In this document: in pieces, positions 8,327-16,389 of the stretch
How the letters are laid out: the number at the start of each line of letters is the position of its first letter
Position numbering within the stretch: the first letter of the stretch is position 1
Assembly: GCA_947449305.1 (NCBI GenBank)
Contig: CANFRA010000010.1
Span: forward strand, 1-41,439
Direction: 5' to 3'
Length of the DNA stretch: 41,439 bases
Source: Burkholderiaceae bacterium
GTDB taxonomy: Bacteria; Pseudomonadota; Gammaproteobacteria; Burkholderiales; Burkholderiaceae
Notes under the pieces: model-generated
The model's input: the letters and a program-made list of their open reading frames with translations, nothing else
What the model was told of the DNA's origin: nothing
Databases searched by the model: none
Translations under genes and position numbers: made by a program

Positions 8327-9139
8327 ATGACAGCCATACATCTTCAGATCGAGCATCATACCGAGTATCACTATGAGACTGCTGTGCGCTACTCCATTCA
8401 AGAGCTTCGACTCAAACCACTAAATTCCAAAGGGCAGTCAATTAAAAACTGGAAGATTTTTACGCCGATTAAGGCAAAATTGAACCAGGATACTTTTGGC
8501 AATGAATATCAAACATTTGTCCAAGATGCGCCCTATAAATTCATGAGTATTTCAGCAAAAGGGGAAGTCATTAGTTCTGGCGAATATGAATACACCGACG
8601 TCGAATCCTCTGTCTCACCCTATTACTTACTCCAGCAAACGAGACTTACCCTTCCCTCACCAGAAATGATGAACTATTTTGACAAAACGTTGCCTAAAAA
8701 GGCAGACTTGGATTCTGTTTTAGAGTTGGCTAGCGCAATTCAGAATATCATCCCCTATCAATCTGGGATTACGAATTTTGCAACGACCGCAATGCAATCC
8801 TTCGCTATGAAAACCGGTGTTTGCCAAGACCATAGCCACATCATGCTCAGTCTTTGCCGAGCTGCAAATATCCCAGCACGCTATGTCAGTGGTTATTTTT
8901 TTGCTGAAGACTCTCCCAACCTCGCTAGCCACGCCTGGGTGGATATCTGCACTGATATTGATAAAGCCAAGTGGCTCAGTATTGATGTCACCCATGCCTG
9001 CATCACGGATAATCGTCACATTCGTCTTGCCATCGGAAGGGATTATTATTCAGCTGCGCCCATTAAAGGAATTCGTTCTGGCGGTGGCCAAGAAGAACTG
9101 AGCGCCCGCATTTCAATTCATCAAACTAAAGTACTCTAA
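8327..9139 (+). CDS. Transglutaminase-like cysteine peptidase
   Basis: A 270-residue cytoplasmic protein with an N-terminal beta-rich region (about residues 1-130) and a transglutaminase core. The catalytic Cys lies in TGVCQDHSH, the His in SHAWVDI and the Asp in WLSIDVTH, so the triad is complete. Members hydrolyse or form isopeptide bonds; here it probably acts on the product of the ATP-grasp enzyme, by inference from context. The start at 8327 is preferred over an ATG 33 bases upstream because it begins one base after the alpha-E stop and gives the usual N-terminus. Confidence 0.92.
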   Translation: MTAIHLQIEHHTEYHYETAVRYSIQELRLKPLNSKGQSIKNWKIFTPIKAKLNQDTFGNEYQTFVQDAPYKFMSISAKGEVISSGEYEYTDVESSVSPYYLLQQTRLTLPSPEMMNYFDKTLPKKADLDSVLELASAIQNIIPYQSGITNFATTAMQSFAMKTGVCQDHSHIMLSLCRAANIPARYVSGYFFAEDSPNLASHAWVDICTDIDKAKWLSIDVTHACITDNRHIRLAIGRDYYSAAPIKGIRSGGGQEELSARISIHQTKVL

Positions 9140-9141
9140 CT

Positions 9142-9987
9142 ATGACTTATTGCATTGGCTTATGCCTTGATCAAGGCCTCGTGTTGCTAGCAGATACACG
9201 AACAAACGCAGGGGTTGACCAGATTGGCACCTTTCGGAAAATGACCATATTCCAAAAGGATAAGGAGCGCTTCTTTGCCCTCATGAGTTCTGGTAACTTG
9301 GCTATTACCCAAGCTGTTAAAGAAATTTTGCTCCAAGGGGAGACCTTTGGTGGCATTAATCTTTGGACAGCTAAAAATAGTCATGAGGCTGCCACGGTTG
9401 TCGGAGCTGCAATCAAGAAAGTAAGGGAGCGTGATTACCAATCCTTACAAAAATCAGGTATTGAATTTAACTGCAACCTAATCTTTGGAGGTCAGGTTAA
9501 AGGGGAGAAACCGCGCTTATTTAATATCTATGCAGCTGGTAACTTTATTGAGACCACTCCCGAGACCCCCTACTTCCAAATTGGGGAATCTAAATATGGC
9601 AAACCAATTCTAGACCGAGTTATTCGCTTTAACACGCCTTTGAACTTAGCCACTAAATGTGTCTTGATTTCTATGGACTCAACCATCAAAAGTAATATTT
9701 CGGTTGGTCTACCCCTTGATCTTTTAGTTTATGAAAATAACTCTTTTGTATTAGAAAAGCTGATCACCATCGATGAAGATAACCCCTACTTTGAAATGAT
9801 GCGAGATATCTGGGGTGAAAAGCTTAAAGAGGTTGCCCTGAGCATTCCCGAGCCGAGTTGGAACGGTTCGAAAAAAAGTATTTCGATTGTGTCATCCTCT
9901 AAAAAATTAGGTCCAGTGCCTATTCAAACACCCAAAACCAAAACGAAACGAACTAAGGCTAGTAAATCTATTAAAGCCAAAGAATAA
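9142..9987 (+). CDS. Anbu-type proteasome-like peptidase
   Basis: A 281-residue protein matching the ancestral beta-subunit family (Anbu, predicted proteasome-type protease). The N-terminus MTYCIGLCLDQGLVLLADTRTNAG is diagnostic: Thr2 would become the N-terminal nucleophile after Met removal, and the ADTRTNAG turn carries the conserved Asp. The other three genes of the known Anbu operon lie directly upstream with a two-base gap. Family members assemble into self-compartmentalised or helical structures; a physiological substrate is not established. The last ~30 residues form a Lys/Thr-rich tail (KTKTKRTKASKSIKAKE) beyond the usual fold. The stop is 16 bases from tRNA-Arg fragment C and no terminator is visible. 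Confidence 0.93.
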   Translation: MTYCIGLCLDQGLVLLADTRTNAGVDQIGTFRKMTIFQKDKERFFALMSSGNLAITQAVKEILLQGETFGGINLWTAKNSHEAATVVGAAIKKVRERDYQSLQKSGIEFNCNLIFGGQVKGEKPRLFNIYAAGNFIETTPETPYFQIGESKYGKPILDRVIRFNTPLNLATKCVLISMDSTIKSNISVGLPLDLLVYENNSFVLEKLITIDEDNPYFEMMRDIWGEKLKEVALSIPEPSWNGSKKSISIVSSSKKLGPVPIQTPKTKTKRTKASKSIKAKE

Positions 9988-10003
9988 GTAGTACCTTCCA
10001 AAA

Positions 10004-10031
10004 TTGGCCTGCCCAGCACGATTCGAACGTG
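10004..10031 (-). repeat. tRNA-Arg(UCU) 3'-end fragment, copy C (possible att site)
   Basis: These 28 bases are identical to 11819-11846: encoded CCA, 3' acceptor strand and T arm. The match stops at the end of the T arm. A small hairpin CCCA/TGGG follows at once. It is the shortest clear copy, either more eroded or the product of a different crossover, and has the same orientation as the intact gene. Confidence 0.85.
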
Positions 10032-10190
10032 TGCCCAAAAACTGGGATTTAGGAGCACAAATCAAAGAATTGCGCCTTAAATGTACCCATACCTGCTATA
10101 TATACAAAAAGCTCTAACGGGATAATTATTTAATCGTTTGATATATTTCTCGTGCCGTTTAATGTTTCATATTTAGCTATTGGCATTCAA

Positions 10191-11171
10191 ATGAAAACCT
10201 CACACAATAAAACCCTCAAAAACATAGCCTTTGTATTAAGTCTTCTAGCTATATCCAGCCCCCTTTTTGCACAGGATTCATGGCCTAGCAAGTCAATCAA
10301 AATCATAGTTCCAGTACCAGCTGGGGCAAGCCTAGATACCTTAGCCCGCACTATCGGAAAAGGTGTCTCTGAAAAAATAGGTCAAGCGGTTGTGGTTGAA
10401 AATATGGCCGGTGGTGGAAGTAATATTGCCTTCGGCTACGTTGCTAAGGCAGCGCCTGATGGTTACACACTGCTTTTAGGTTGGGATAGCCTACTCATCA
10501 ACCCTGCTTTATATAGCAACCCCCCATATAAACTCGATCAGTTTGCGCCCATCACAATGGCAATCACAGCACCCCAAGTTTTACTGGTGGGGCCAAAGCT
10601 TCCCGTTAAAAATCTGCGATCACTCATCGAAGTAGCAAGACTGAACCCAGGAAAAATTACCTTAGCCAATGCTGGCAGCGGCAGTCCAGGCCATCTTGCT
10701 GGAGCATTATTAGAAAGTATGGCTGATATTAAATTTACCAACGTGCCCTACAAAGGTGGCGCTCCTGGTGTTGCAGACTTGCTAGCTGGACACGTTGATG
10801 CCATGTTCGTGACGCTACCAGCAGCCCTGCAGTATGTTCGATCCGGCAAACTGACTGCCCTTGGAGTTAGCCCCGCCAAAAGATCTACTGGCGCACCTAA
10901 CATCCCTACTATTGCTGAGGCAGGTATACCAGGTTATGACCTGAACTCTTGGCAAGGAGTTTTAGCCCCAGCAGGTACACCACAAGCTATTATTAACAAA
11001 CTCAATAAAGAGATTGTTCAAACTTTGAAACAGCCAGAGGTCAAAGAACAATTAGTTTCCCAAGGATTTGAAATTGTTGCGAGCTCCCCTGAATACCTAG
11101 CAAAGCAATTAACCATTCAAGCACCTAAATGGGCAAAATTAGTGAGGGATTCTGGGGCAAAAGTCGACTAA
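10191..11171 (+). CDS. Bug/TctC-type tripartite tricarboxylate transporter binding protein
   Basis: A 326-residue periplasmic solute-binding protein. Residues 1-27 are a signal peptide ending SSPLFA before QDSWPSK. Family marks are SIKIIVPVPAGASLDTLAR (from about residue 34), VENMAGGGSNIA, AAPDGYTLLLG, NPGKITLANAGSGSPGHL and VPYKGGAPGVADLLAGHVD. Such proteins bind carboxylated or aromatic compounds; many betaproteobacterial members are orphans without TctA/TctB, as is the case here, so the ligand is unknown. The ATG at 10191 is chosen for the signal peptide; a longer in-frame start 39 bases upstream would bury it. A DsbA-like isomerase gene follows 13 bases later, which hints at use of an aromatic acid. 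Confidence 0.92.
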   Translation: MKTSHNKTLKNIAFVLSLLAISSPLFAQDSWPSKSIKIIVPVPAGASLDTLARTIGKGVSEKIGQAVVVENMAGGGSNIAFGYVAKAAPDGYTLLLGWDSLLINPALYSNPPYKLDQFAPITMAITAPQVLLVGPKLPVKNLRSLIEVARLNPGKITLANAGSGSPGHLAGALLESMADIKFTNVPYKGGAPGVADLLAGHVDAMFVTLPAALQYVRSGKLTALGVSPAKRSTGAPNIPTIAEAGIPGYDLNSWQGVLAPAGTPQAIINKLNKEIVQTLKQPEVKEQLVSQGFEIVASSPEYLAKQLTIQAPKWAKLVRDSGAKVD

Positions 11172-11184
11172 GTGAAGGACGGAC

Positions 11185-11817
11185 ATGACCAAAAGAAAAA
11201 TAGATTTCTACTTTAGCTTCATTTCGCTTTATACCTATATTGGGTATGAAGCATTTGAAACTTTAGTAAAAAAATATGATTTAGAGGTTACATATAAACC
11301 TATTGATCTACATGCCATATTTTCTGTCAGTGGAGGATTGCCTGTCTCAAAGCGACCACCTCAAAGACAGGCCTATCGATTCGTTGAAATGCAGCGCTGG
11401 GCCCTTACTCGCAAGATACCATTGGTACTTAAGCCAAAACACCATCCATCTGACCCAGTGATTGGTCACCGCATGTTAATTGCTGCTATGGCTAAAAATT
11501 TAGATGTACAAGAATTTATTCGTAATGCCCTAAAAATTCTTTGGGTTGATGATTTAGATATCAAAGATTCCAAGGTAATGGTAGAAGTTGCAAATAAATC
11601 AGGTTTAGATGGGGGGCAGCTCCTTAAAGACAGTGCTAGCCCAGCGATTGATGCTGAGGTGAACCGACTGACGGCAGAGGCAGTTGAAAGACAGGTATTT
11701 GGTACGCCCTTCTTCTTTTATAGAGATGAGCCATTTTGGGGGCAGGACCGATTGGACTTACTAGAAGAAGCCATTAGGTCAAATCGAAATCCAATTCCAT
11801 TTGGAGAAATTAGCTAA
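11185..11817 (+). CDS. DsbA-family 2-hydroxychromene-2-carboxylate isomerase-like protein
   Basis: A 210-residue cytoplasmic protein of the kappa-class glutathione transferase/NahD type. It begins KIDFYFSFISLYTYIGYEAF, where the active-site Ser lies in the FSFIS turn, and ends with VFGTPFFFYRDEPFWGQDRLDLLEEAI, the typical thioredoxin-fold cis-Pro loop and C-terminal helix. NahD-type enzymes isomerise 2-hydroxychromene-2-carboxylate in naphthalene breakdown using glutathione; related proteins serve other aromatic routes, so the true substrate is open. It is probably co-transcribed with the binding-protein gene 13 bases upstream. Its stop lies two bases before the CCA end of tRNA-Arg, so the gene abuts the module boundary. 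Confidence 0.9.
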   Translation: MTKRKIDFYFSFISLYTYIGYEAFETLVKKYDLEVTYKPIDLHAIFSVSGGLPVSKRPPQRQAYRFVEMQRWALTRKIPLVLKPKHHPSDPVIGHRMLIAAMAKNLDVQEFIRNALKILWVDDLDIKDSKVMVEVANKSGLDGGQLLKDSASPAIDAEVNRLTAEAVERQVFGTPFFFYRDEPFWGQDRLDLLEEAIRSNRNPIPFGEIS

Positions 11818-11819
11818 TT

Positions 11820-11896
<77 letters not shown>

Positions 11897-11932
11897 TTAT
11901 ATGCTGGGTGTAATTAGAACATTTGAGGAAAG

Positions 11933-12009
11933 TGGTCGGAGTACAAGGATTCGAACCTTGGACCCCCTGCTCCCAAAGCAGGTGCGCTACCAGGCTGCGC
12001 TACACTCCG
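11933..12009 (-). tRNA. tRNA-Pro(UGG)
   Basis: 77 bases including encoded CCA. The acceptor strands CGGAGTG/TACTCCG pair with one G-T wobble. The anticodon stem is CCTGC/GCAGG with loop TTTGGGA (anticodon TGG), and the T stem CAAGG/CCTTG with loop TTCGAAT. It lies 36 bases upstream of tRNA-Arg on the same strand, and the two are probably transcribed together. Confidence 0.97.
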
Positions 12010-12069
12010 ACGGAACCCGTATTCTACACCTAGAGGGCTATTTGGGGCAAATCCTGTAAGATTCGGGGC

Positions 12070-12438
12070 ATGGTTGCCTATTTTCCTAGCAAATATCCGA
12101 AACGCGTATTAGCTGCTTTTTCAGCAGCGTTACTCGTCTTTTGCCTTCTAGGAACCCACTGGCTTGGCTTTGCTCATAGTATTTCGCATGCCGGTCTATC
12201 TGCTCAAAGTATTGATCAATGTTCCGACGCCGATTCCGGTTCGGGCATTACCCATAGCTCTGATGCCTGTCATTTATATGACGCTCTGACCCTTGCTGGA
12301 TTTGTTCCAGTTGGAGTTTCTGATGTTGTTCATCTTCCCACTTCTTTTTCTACTCTGATATCTTCGGTAGAACTGGTTCTGCTTGAATCTGTTACCGCTT
12401 CATACCAGTCGCGAGCTCCCCCTACTTTCATTCTGTAA
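12070..12438 (+). CDS. Small His/Cys-containing membrane-anchored protein before a TonB receptor
   Basis: A 122-residue protein with one hydrophobic segment near residues 13-33 (signal or anchor), then a stretch rich in His, Cys and Asp: HSISHAG, DQCSDADSG, ITHSSDACHLYD. The C-terminus SRAPPTFIL recalls small DUF2946-like proteins encoded beside copper or zinc uptake genes. The His/Cys spacing suggests metal binding in the periplasm; this is inference. It lies 83 bases before a TonB-dependent receptor and probably forms an operon with it. I do not know a precise function. Confidence 0.6.
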   Translation: MVAYFPSKYPKRVLAAFSAALLVFCLLGTHWLGFAHSISHAGLSAQSIDQCSDADSGSGITHSSDACHLYDALTLAGFVPVGVSDVVHLPTSFSTLISSVELVLLESVTASYQSRAPPTFIL

Positions 12439-12480
12439 TCACTTTAATGGTCCAGGCACTTCCTGGGCTTTAGATTAAAG

Positions 12481-12501
12481 CAGCATCTACTATAGATGCT
12501 G
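12481..12501 (+). promoter_or_regulatory. Hairpin in the leader of the TonB receptor gene
   Basis: A perfect 9-bp stem CAGCATCTA/TAGATGCTG with a three-base loop ends 20 bases before the receptor ATG. A smaller CCAGG/CCTGG hairpin lies about 30 bases further up. There is no T run, so it is not a simple terminator. It may affect message stability or translation, or be an operator. Confidence 0.5.
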
Positions 12502-12521
12502 ATCGGAATGAGAGATCATCA

Positions 12522-14627
12522 ATGTATTGCAAACGTAATCTGTTGTTTTATAAATCACTGTTGTGTATTCCATTTTCTGGATTGTTGTTTGGTACAGCTA
12601 GTGCACAAACACCCAGCCTAGAAATTACTGCTACTGGCTCACAAGAGGCTGCTCAAAGTATCTTGACACCAACCAAGGTCTTACAAGGTGATGAGCTGTT
12701 AAATAAACTTGGGTCTACATTGGGTGCAACTCTAGCCAATGAATTAGGCGTATCTGCTACAGGCTATGGCGCCGGCTCTTCTCGACCAGTAATACGTGGT
12801 CTTGAGGGATCGCGTGTCCAAATTTTGCAAAATGGTCTTTCTGTTGGTGATGTTTCCAATATCTCCCAAGATCATGCTGTTGGTAACAATATGCAAAATG
12901 CACACCAAGTGGAAATACTGCGTGGTGCAGCTGCCCTGCTCTATGGATCAGGCTCTAGCGGCGGCCTTGTCAATGTAGTGAATGATCGTATTTTGACCAA
13001 TCTTCCTGATAGGCCAACAGGTGCAATCAATACCAGTTATGAAACTGTGAATAATGGCCGCGCTGGATCGCTTGAAGTAGATGGAGGCTTTGGCTCAGTA
13101 GCTGTTCATATTGATACAGCAATCAATAACGCCAATAATTACCGCATCCCTGGCAGCTCAACACAATCACAAGGCGAGCCCATTGGTGGTTGGACTGTTC
13201 CACCTGAGGGTAATGGCGGCAATAACTACACAGGAAAACTTCCCAATAGCTTTAGCAATCAAAACAATTTGGGGGTGGGCGTTTCTTACATAGGACAAAA
13301 TGGTTACACCGGTGTATCTGTTGAGCGTTTAAATAACAACTACGGTATTCCGACGCCTGAAGGCGGATCGATTAATCAGTCACAGAATCGCTATGACTTT
13401 CAGCATCAAACCCGTGATCCTTTTGCCGGCTTCTCATCATTCAAATTTAGCGCTGCTAATAGTAATTACAACCATACTGAATTTAACAATGTAGGTGAAG
13501 CAGCTGCACTTTGGAAAAATATTGCTAATGAGGCTCGCTTTGAATTAGCCCATAACCCCCTACTGGGATGGAAGGGCACCTTTGGTGCTCAAGTTTCCGC
13601 TGCCTCTTTAAATGCAACAGAAGTAGGCTCTGGAAGTTATGCCATTGTTCCGCCAACCAAGACCAATTCAACCGCCTTATTTTGGATTGAGGAAGGAAGG
13701 TGGAATTCACTTCAAGGGAATTTGGGGTTGCGTTACAACAACGTGGCACAAAAGCCTAATTTAGGGACTGAATTAGAAGCACAAGCAACATGCTTGGCGC
13801 CCTGCACCAACACAACGCCAACAATTACTTTGCAAAATCGGAATTTTAATTTGATGTCCTACTCTGCAGGTGGCTTATGGAGTTTTATACAAGGTCATGG
13901 TATTGGTGTCGCTTACACTGTTTCGCAACGCGCTCCTAGTGCGCAGGAACTGTACTCTTATGGTGCTCATGAATCGACTGCCACTTTTGATATTGGTAAC
14001 CCAAACCTAACAAAGGAAACCTCGCACAATCTAGAGCTCAATTTACAAAGAAATATTGGTTTGCTGCGTGGCAAAGCAAGTATTTATGCAAACCGATTCA
14101 ATAACTATATTTATGGCTTTTATACAGGCAATTCCATTAGTAACCCTGGCCAAGAAGGCGATGGTTTTAGTGTAGTAACTGCACAGCAAGCTGCTGCAAC
14201 GATCAAGGGTATTGAAGGTGAAATTACTTATAACTGGCGTGAGCAAGGACTGGGGGGAAGGGTTTTTGGCGATGCCTCGCAAGGAAGCTTTGATGCGGGC
14301 GGGAATCTGCCATTGCAACCAGCACCCAGGCTTGGTGCTGAGATAGCCCATCAACGCAATGGTTGGTTAACTAGCGCTACCTATATCTACAGCTATCAAC
14401 AAAACCGACTAGCAAGCTGGGAACAAGGTCCTGCTCCTAGTTACAACTTACTCAATGCTGGAATCTCCTATACAGAGAAAATCCAGCAAGTCAATTGGAC
14501 TGTGTATCTGAATATGAAGAACTTACTCAATGAGCAGATTCGTTATGCCACTACTCCAATGGCAGTCAGACTGTATGCACCGCAACCTGGAAGAAGTTTC
14601 ATGATAGGACTGCGGGGCACGTTTTAA
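12522..14627 (+). CDS. TonB-dependent outer-membrane receptor, ZnuD-like
   Basis: A 701-residue receptor with a signal peptide ending about residue 28 (GTASA before QTPS). The plug domain, about residues 45-150, carries SRPVIRGLEGSRVQILQNGL, ISQDHAV and VEILRGAAALLYGSGSSGGLVNVVN, a pattern typical of the zinc receptor ZnuD and its relatives. The remainder is a 22-strand barrel ending in Phe (SFMIGLRGTF). It would import a metal or small chelate using TonB energy. The His/Cys-rich small protein just upstream supports a metal ligand, with zinc more likely than copper, but no Zur box was found. It overlaps the convergent ppk2 stop by four bases. Confidence 0.85.
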   Translation: MYCKRNLLFYKSLLCIPFSGLLFGTASAQTPSLEITATGSQEAAQSILTPTKVLQGDELLNKLGSTLGATLANELGVSATGYGAGSSRPVIRGLEGSRVQILQNGLSVGDVSNISQDHAVGNNMQNAHQVEILRGAAALLYGSGSSGGLVNVVNDRILTNLPDRPTGAINTSYETVNNGRAGSLEVDGGFGSVAVHIDTAINNANNYRIPGSSTQSQGEPIGGWTVPPEGNGGNNYTGKLPNSFSNQNNLGVGVSYIGQNGYTGVSVERLNNNYGIPTPEGGSINQSQNRYDFQHQTRDPFAGFSSFKFSAANSNYNHTEFNNVGEAAALWKNIANEARFELAHNPLLGWKGTFGAQVSAASLNATEVGSGSYAIVPPTKTNSTALFWIEEGRWNSLQGNLGLRYNNVAQKPNLGTELEAQATCLAPCTNTTPTITLQNRNFNLMSYSAGGLWSFIQGHGIGVAYTVSQRAPSAQELYSYGAHESTATFDIGNPNLTKETSHNLELNLQRNIGLLRGKASIYANRFNNYIYGFYTGNSISNPGQEGDGFSVVTAQQAAATIKGIEGEITYNWREQGLGGRVFGDASQGSFDAGGNLPLQPAPRLGAEIAHQRNGWLTSATYIYSYQQNRLASWEQGPAPSYNLLNAGISYTEKIQQVNWTVYLNMKNLLNEQIRYATTPMAVRLYAPQPGRSFMIGLRGTF

Positions 14628-15529
14628 TAGAGATCTGGAACGTACATCTCTGGCGGTACAGGCCCACGCAAGTAATCCGGATTATGGACTCGAGCAGGTA
14701 ATTTAATTACCGGATGATCTATTTCTTTGTAAGGAATTTGGGCCAATAAGTGACTGATGCAATTTAAGCGAGCTCTTTTCTTATCATTTGCTGCCACAAC
14801 CCACCAGGGAGCCTCTGGAATATGAGTGCGCTCTAGCATCGTCTCTTTGGCTTTGGTATATGCCTCCCACAAGCGTCGAGCCTCTAAGTCCATTGGACTG
14901 AGCTTCCACTGCTTTAATGGATCGTGGATACGCATCATGAAGCGGTTGTTCTGCTCCTCGTCTGAAATGGAGAACCAATACTTAATTAAAATGATTCCAG
15001 AGCTAATCATCATACGCTCCAAATCAGGAACAGTTCTGAGAAACTCTTCGTACTCTTTCTTGGTACAAAATCCCATCACCTTTTCAACACCGGCACGGTT
15101 ATACCAACTACGATCAAATAAAGCGATCTCGCCACCAGCAGGCAGCTGTGAAATATAACGCTGGAAATACCACTGCGTTCTTTCGCGCTCATTGGGTGCT
15201 GGCAATGCAACTACTTTACAAACTCGTGGATTTAAACGTTGGGCAATGCGCTTGATGGCACCACCTTTACCTGCCGAATCGCGGCCTTCAAATAAGATGG
15301 CTACTTTCATTTTATTGGCGACAACCCAATCTTGAAGCTTTACTAGCTCTCCCTGTAGTCTAAATAATTCTTTAAAGTAGGTATTGCGCGGTACAGAAGA
15401 GCCTACCTCGCCATCAGGAGAAAGGCGGTCATCATCGAGCTCCATCTCAAGCTCTTCATCCATGCTATCGAGAATTTCTTCTTGAGCACGTCTGTACCAC
15501 TCGGCCATCTCTTGATGCTTTGATGTCAT
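14624..15529 (-). CDS. ppk2: Polyphosphate kinase 2
   Basis: A 301-residue cytoplasmic enzyme that transfers phosphate between polyphosphate and nucleotides, usually making ATP or GTP from polyphosphate and NDP. The Walker A motif GRDSAGKGG is at residues 82-90 and the Walker B-like DRSWYNRAG at 139-147, followed by the lid region with RMMISSGIILIKYWFSIS. The N-terminal ~45 residues are acidic. The length fits single-domain class I PPK2. The ATG at 15529 has an AGGAG site seven bases upstream. A Pho box with a well-placed -10 lies at 15566-15583, so phosphate starvation probably induces it through PhoB. Confidence 0.95.
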   Translation of the reverse strand: MTSKHQEMAEWYRRAQEEILDSMDEELEMELDDDRLSPDGEVGSSVPRNTYFKELFRLQGELVKLQDWVVANKMKVAILFEGRDSAGKGGAIKRIAQRLNPRVCKVVALPAPNERERTQWYFQRYISQLPAGGEIALFDRSWYNRAGVEKVMGFCTKKEYEEFLRTVPDLERMMISSGIILIKYWFSISDEEQNNRFMMRIHDPLKQWKLSPMDLEARRLWEAYTKAKETMLERTHIPEAPWWVVAANDKKRARLNCISHLLAQIPYKEIDHPVIKLPARVHNPDYLRGPVPPEMYVPDLY

Positions 15530-15565
15530 TTATCAGCTCCTAGTTAATACTTATACAGGGTGAAA

Positions 15566-15583
15566 ATGACACTTTTATTACGC
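15566..15583 (-). promoter_or_regulatory. Pho box upstream of ppk2
   Basis: On the minus strand GCGTAAT AAAA GTGTCAT fits the PhoB site pattern of two 7-base direct repeats spaced by four bases (consensus CTGTCAT). Ten bases after it comes TATAAG, the usual spacing from Pho box to -10. The second half-site is strong and the first is weaker. Confidence 0.7.
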
Positions 15584-15588
15584 TAGGA

Positions 15589-16368
15589 TTAAAGGCCCTT
15601 TAATTTGTCGGCTATTAGTCCATGACTATGTAAAGCGAGTAATTTTCGATCTAGCAGCGTTGCCTGATTAGATGATGGGGGTAAAAAAATGAGCTCTACG
15701 ATCAGCTTACGATCTTTTAAGATTTTAGACATGGATTCTAAGAGCCCCATATCGCCAATGAAAGTTGTAGCGTCACTCAAAAGTCCTGTTACTTGAGATC
15801 TATAACGTATTGCCAATGAATAGACTTTCACATTAGCATCGATTGCAGACTCAAATAGGTTGGGCTTAAATGGTAATACCTCTTTACCTATAGTGGATGT
15901 ACCTTCTGGAAAGATGCAGACCGATTCATTTGCCAGCACCAGAGCAATTTTTCCAACCACTTGTCTGGCATGTCGCGAGCTATCTCGCCGGATAAAGACG
16001 GTACCAAGTTGCTTGGCCATCCATCCAAAGATTGGCCAACTTGCTACTTCAGACTTAGCCACGAATCGAATCGGCATAAATGCATTGATAGCGTGAATAT
16101 CTATCCATGAAATATGATTCGAGGCCAAAAGATACGGCTCCTTGGGAAGAATCTGGGCATTAATCACGCTTAATTTAAGGCCAAAAATCTTGAGAAGGCG
16201 TAATGACCATCGCTGTATATGCTCACGTTTTTGCTCTAAGCCAATCCATGGGAATAGACACAACAGAGTGAAAACCCCACGCAAGACATGAAGCCAAATC
16301 AAACACCACAGGACAATACGAGTCCAGAAAGGAGTCTTTTTCTGTGCAGTGAAATGATCCGATGTCAT
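15589..16368 (-). CDS. 1-acyl-glycerol-3-phosphate acyltransferase family protein (PlsC/OlsA-like)
   Basis: A 259-residue membrane-associated acyltransferase with a hydrophobic N-terminus (about residues 12-45). The catalytic motif is NHISWIDIHA, the acyl-acceptor motif is FVAKSEVASWP, and FPEGTSTIG is the third block. PlsC makes phosphatidic acid; OlsA, a close relative, acylates lyso-ornithine lipid. The divergent Pho-box region, the OlsB-like gene at 18778 and the lipid-remodelling genes between them favour the OlsA role, but sequence alone does not settle it. Its start at 16368 lies just beyond the Pho-box array, which could serve both directions. Confidence 0.85.
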   Translation of the reverse strand: MTSDHFTAQKKTPFWTRIVLWCLIWLHVLRGVFTLLCLFPWIGLEQKREHIQRWSLRLLKIFGLKLSVINAQILPKEPYLLASNHISWIDIHAINAFMPIRFVAKSEVASWPIFGWMAKQLGTVFIRRDSSRHARQVVGKIALVLANESVCIFPEGTSTIGKEVLPFKPNLFESAIDANVKVYSLAIRYRSQVTGLLSDATTFIGDMGLLESMSKILKDRKLIVELIFLPPSSNQATLLDRKLLALHSHGLIADKLKGL

Positions 16369-16389
16369 ATAAAAGAAATATATAACATG

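Noticed and set aside
12439..12521. Riboswitch or Zur box before the TonB receptor
   Set aside because: Hairpins are present, but no cobalamin, Zur or Fur consensus could be recognised, so only an unspecified hairpin is reported.
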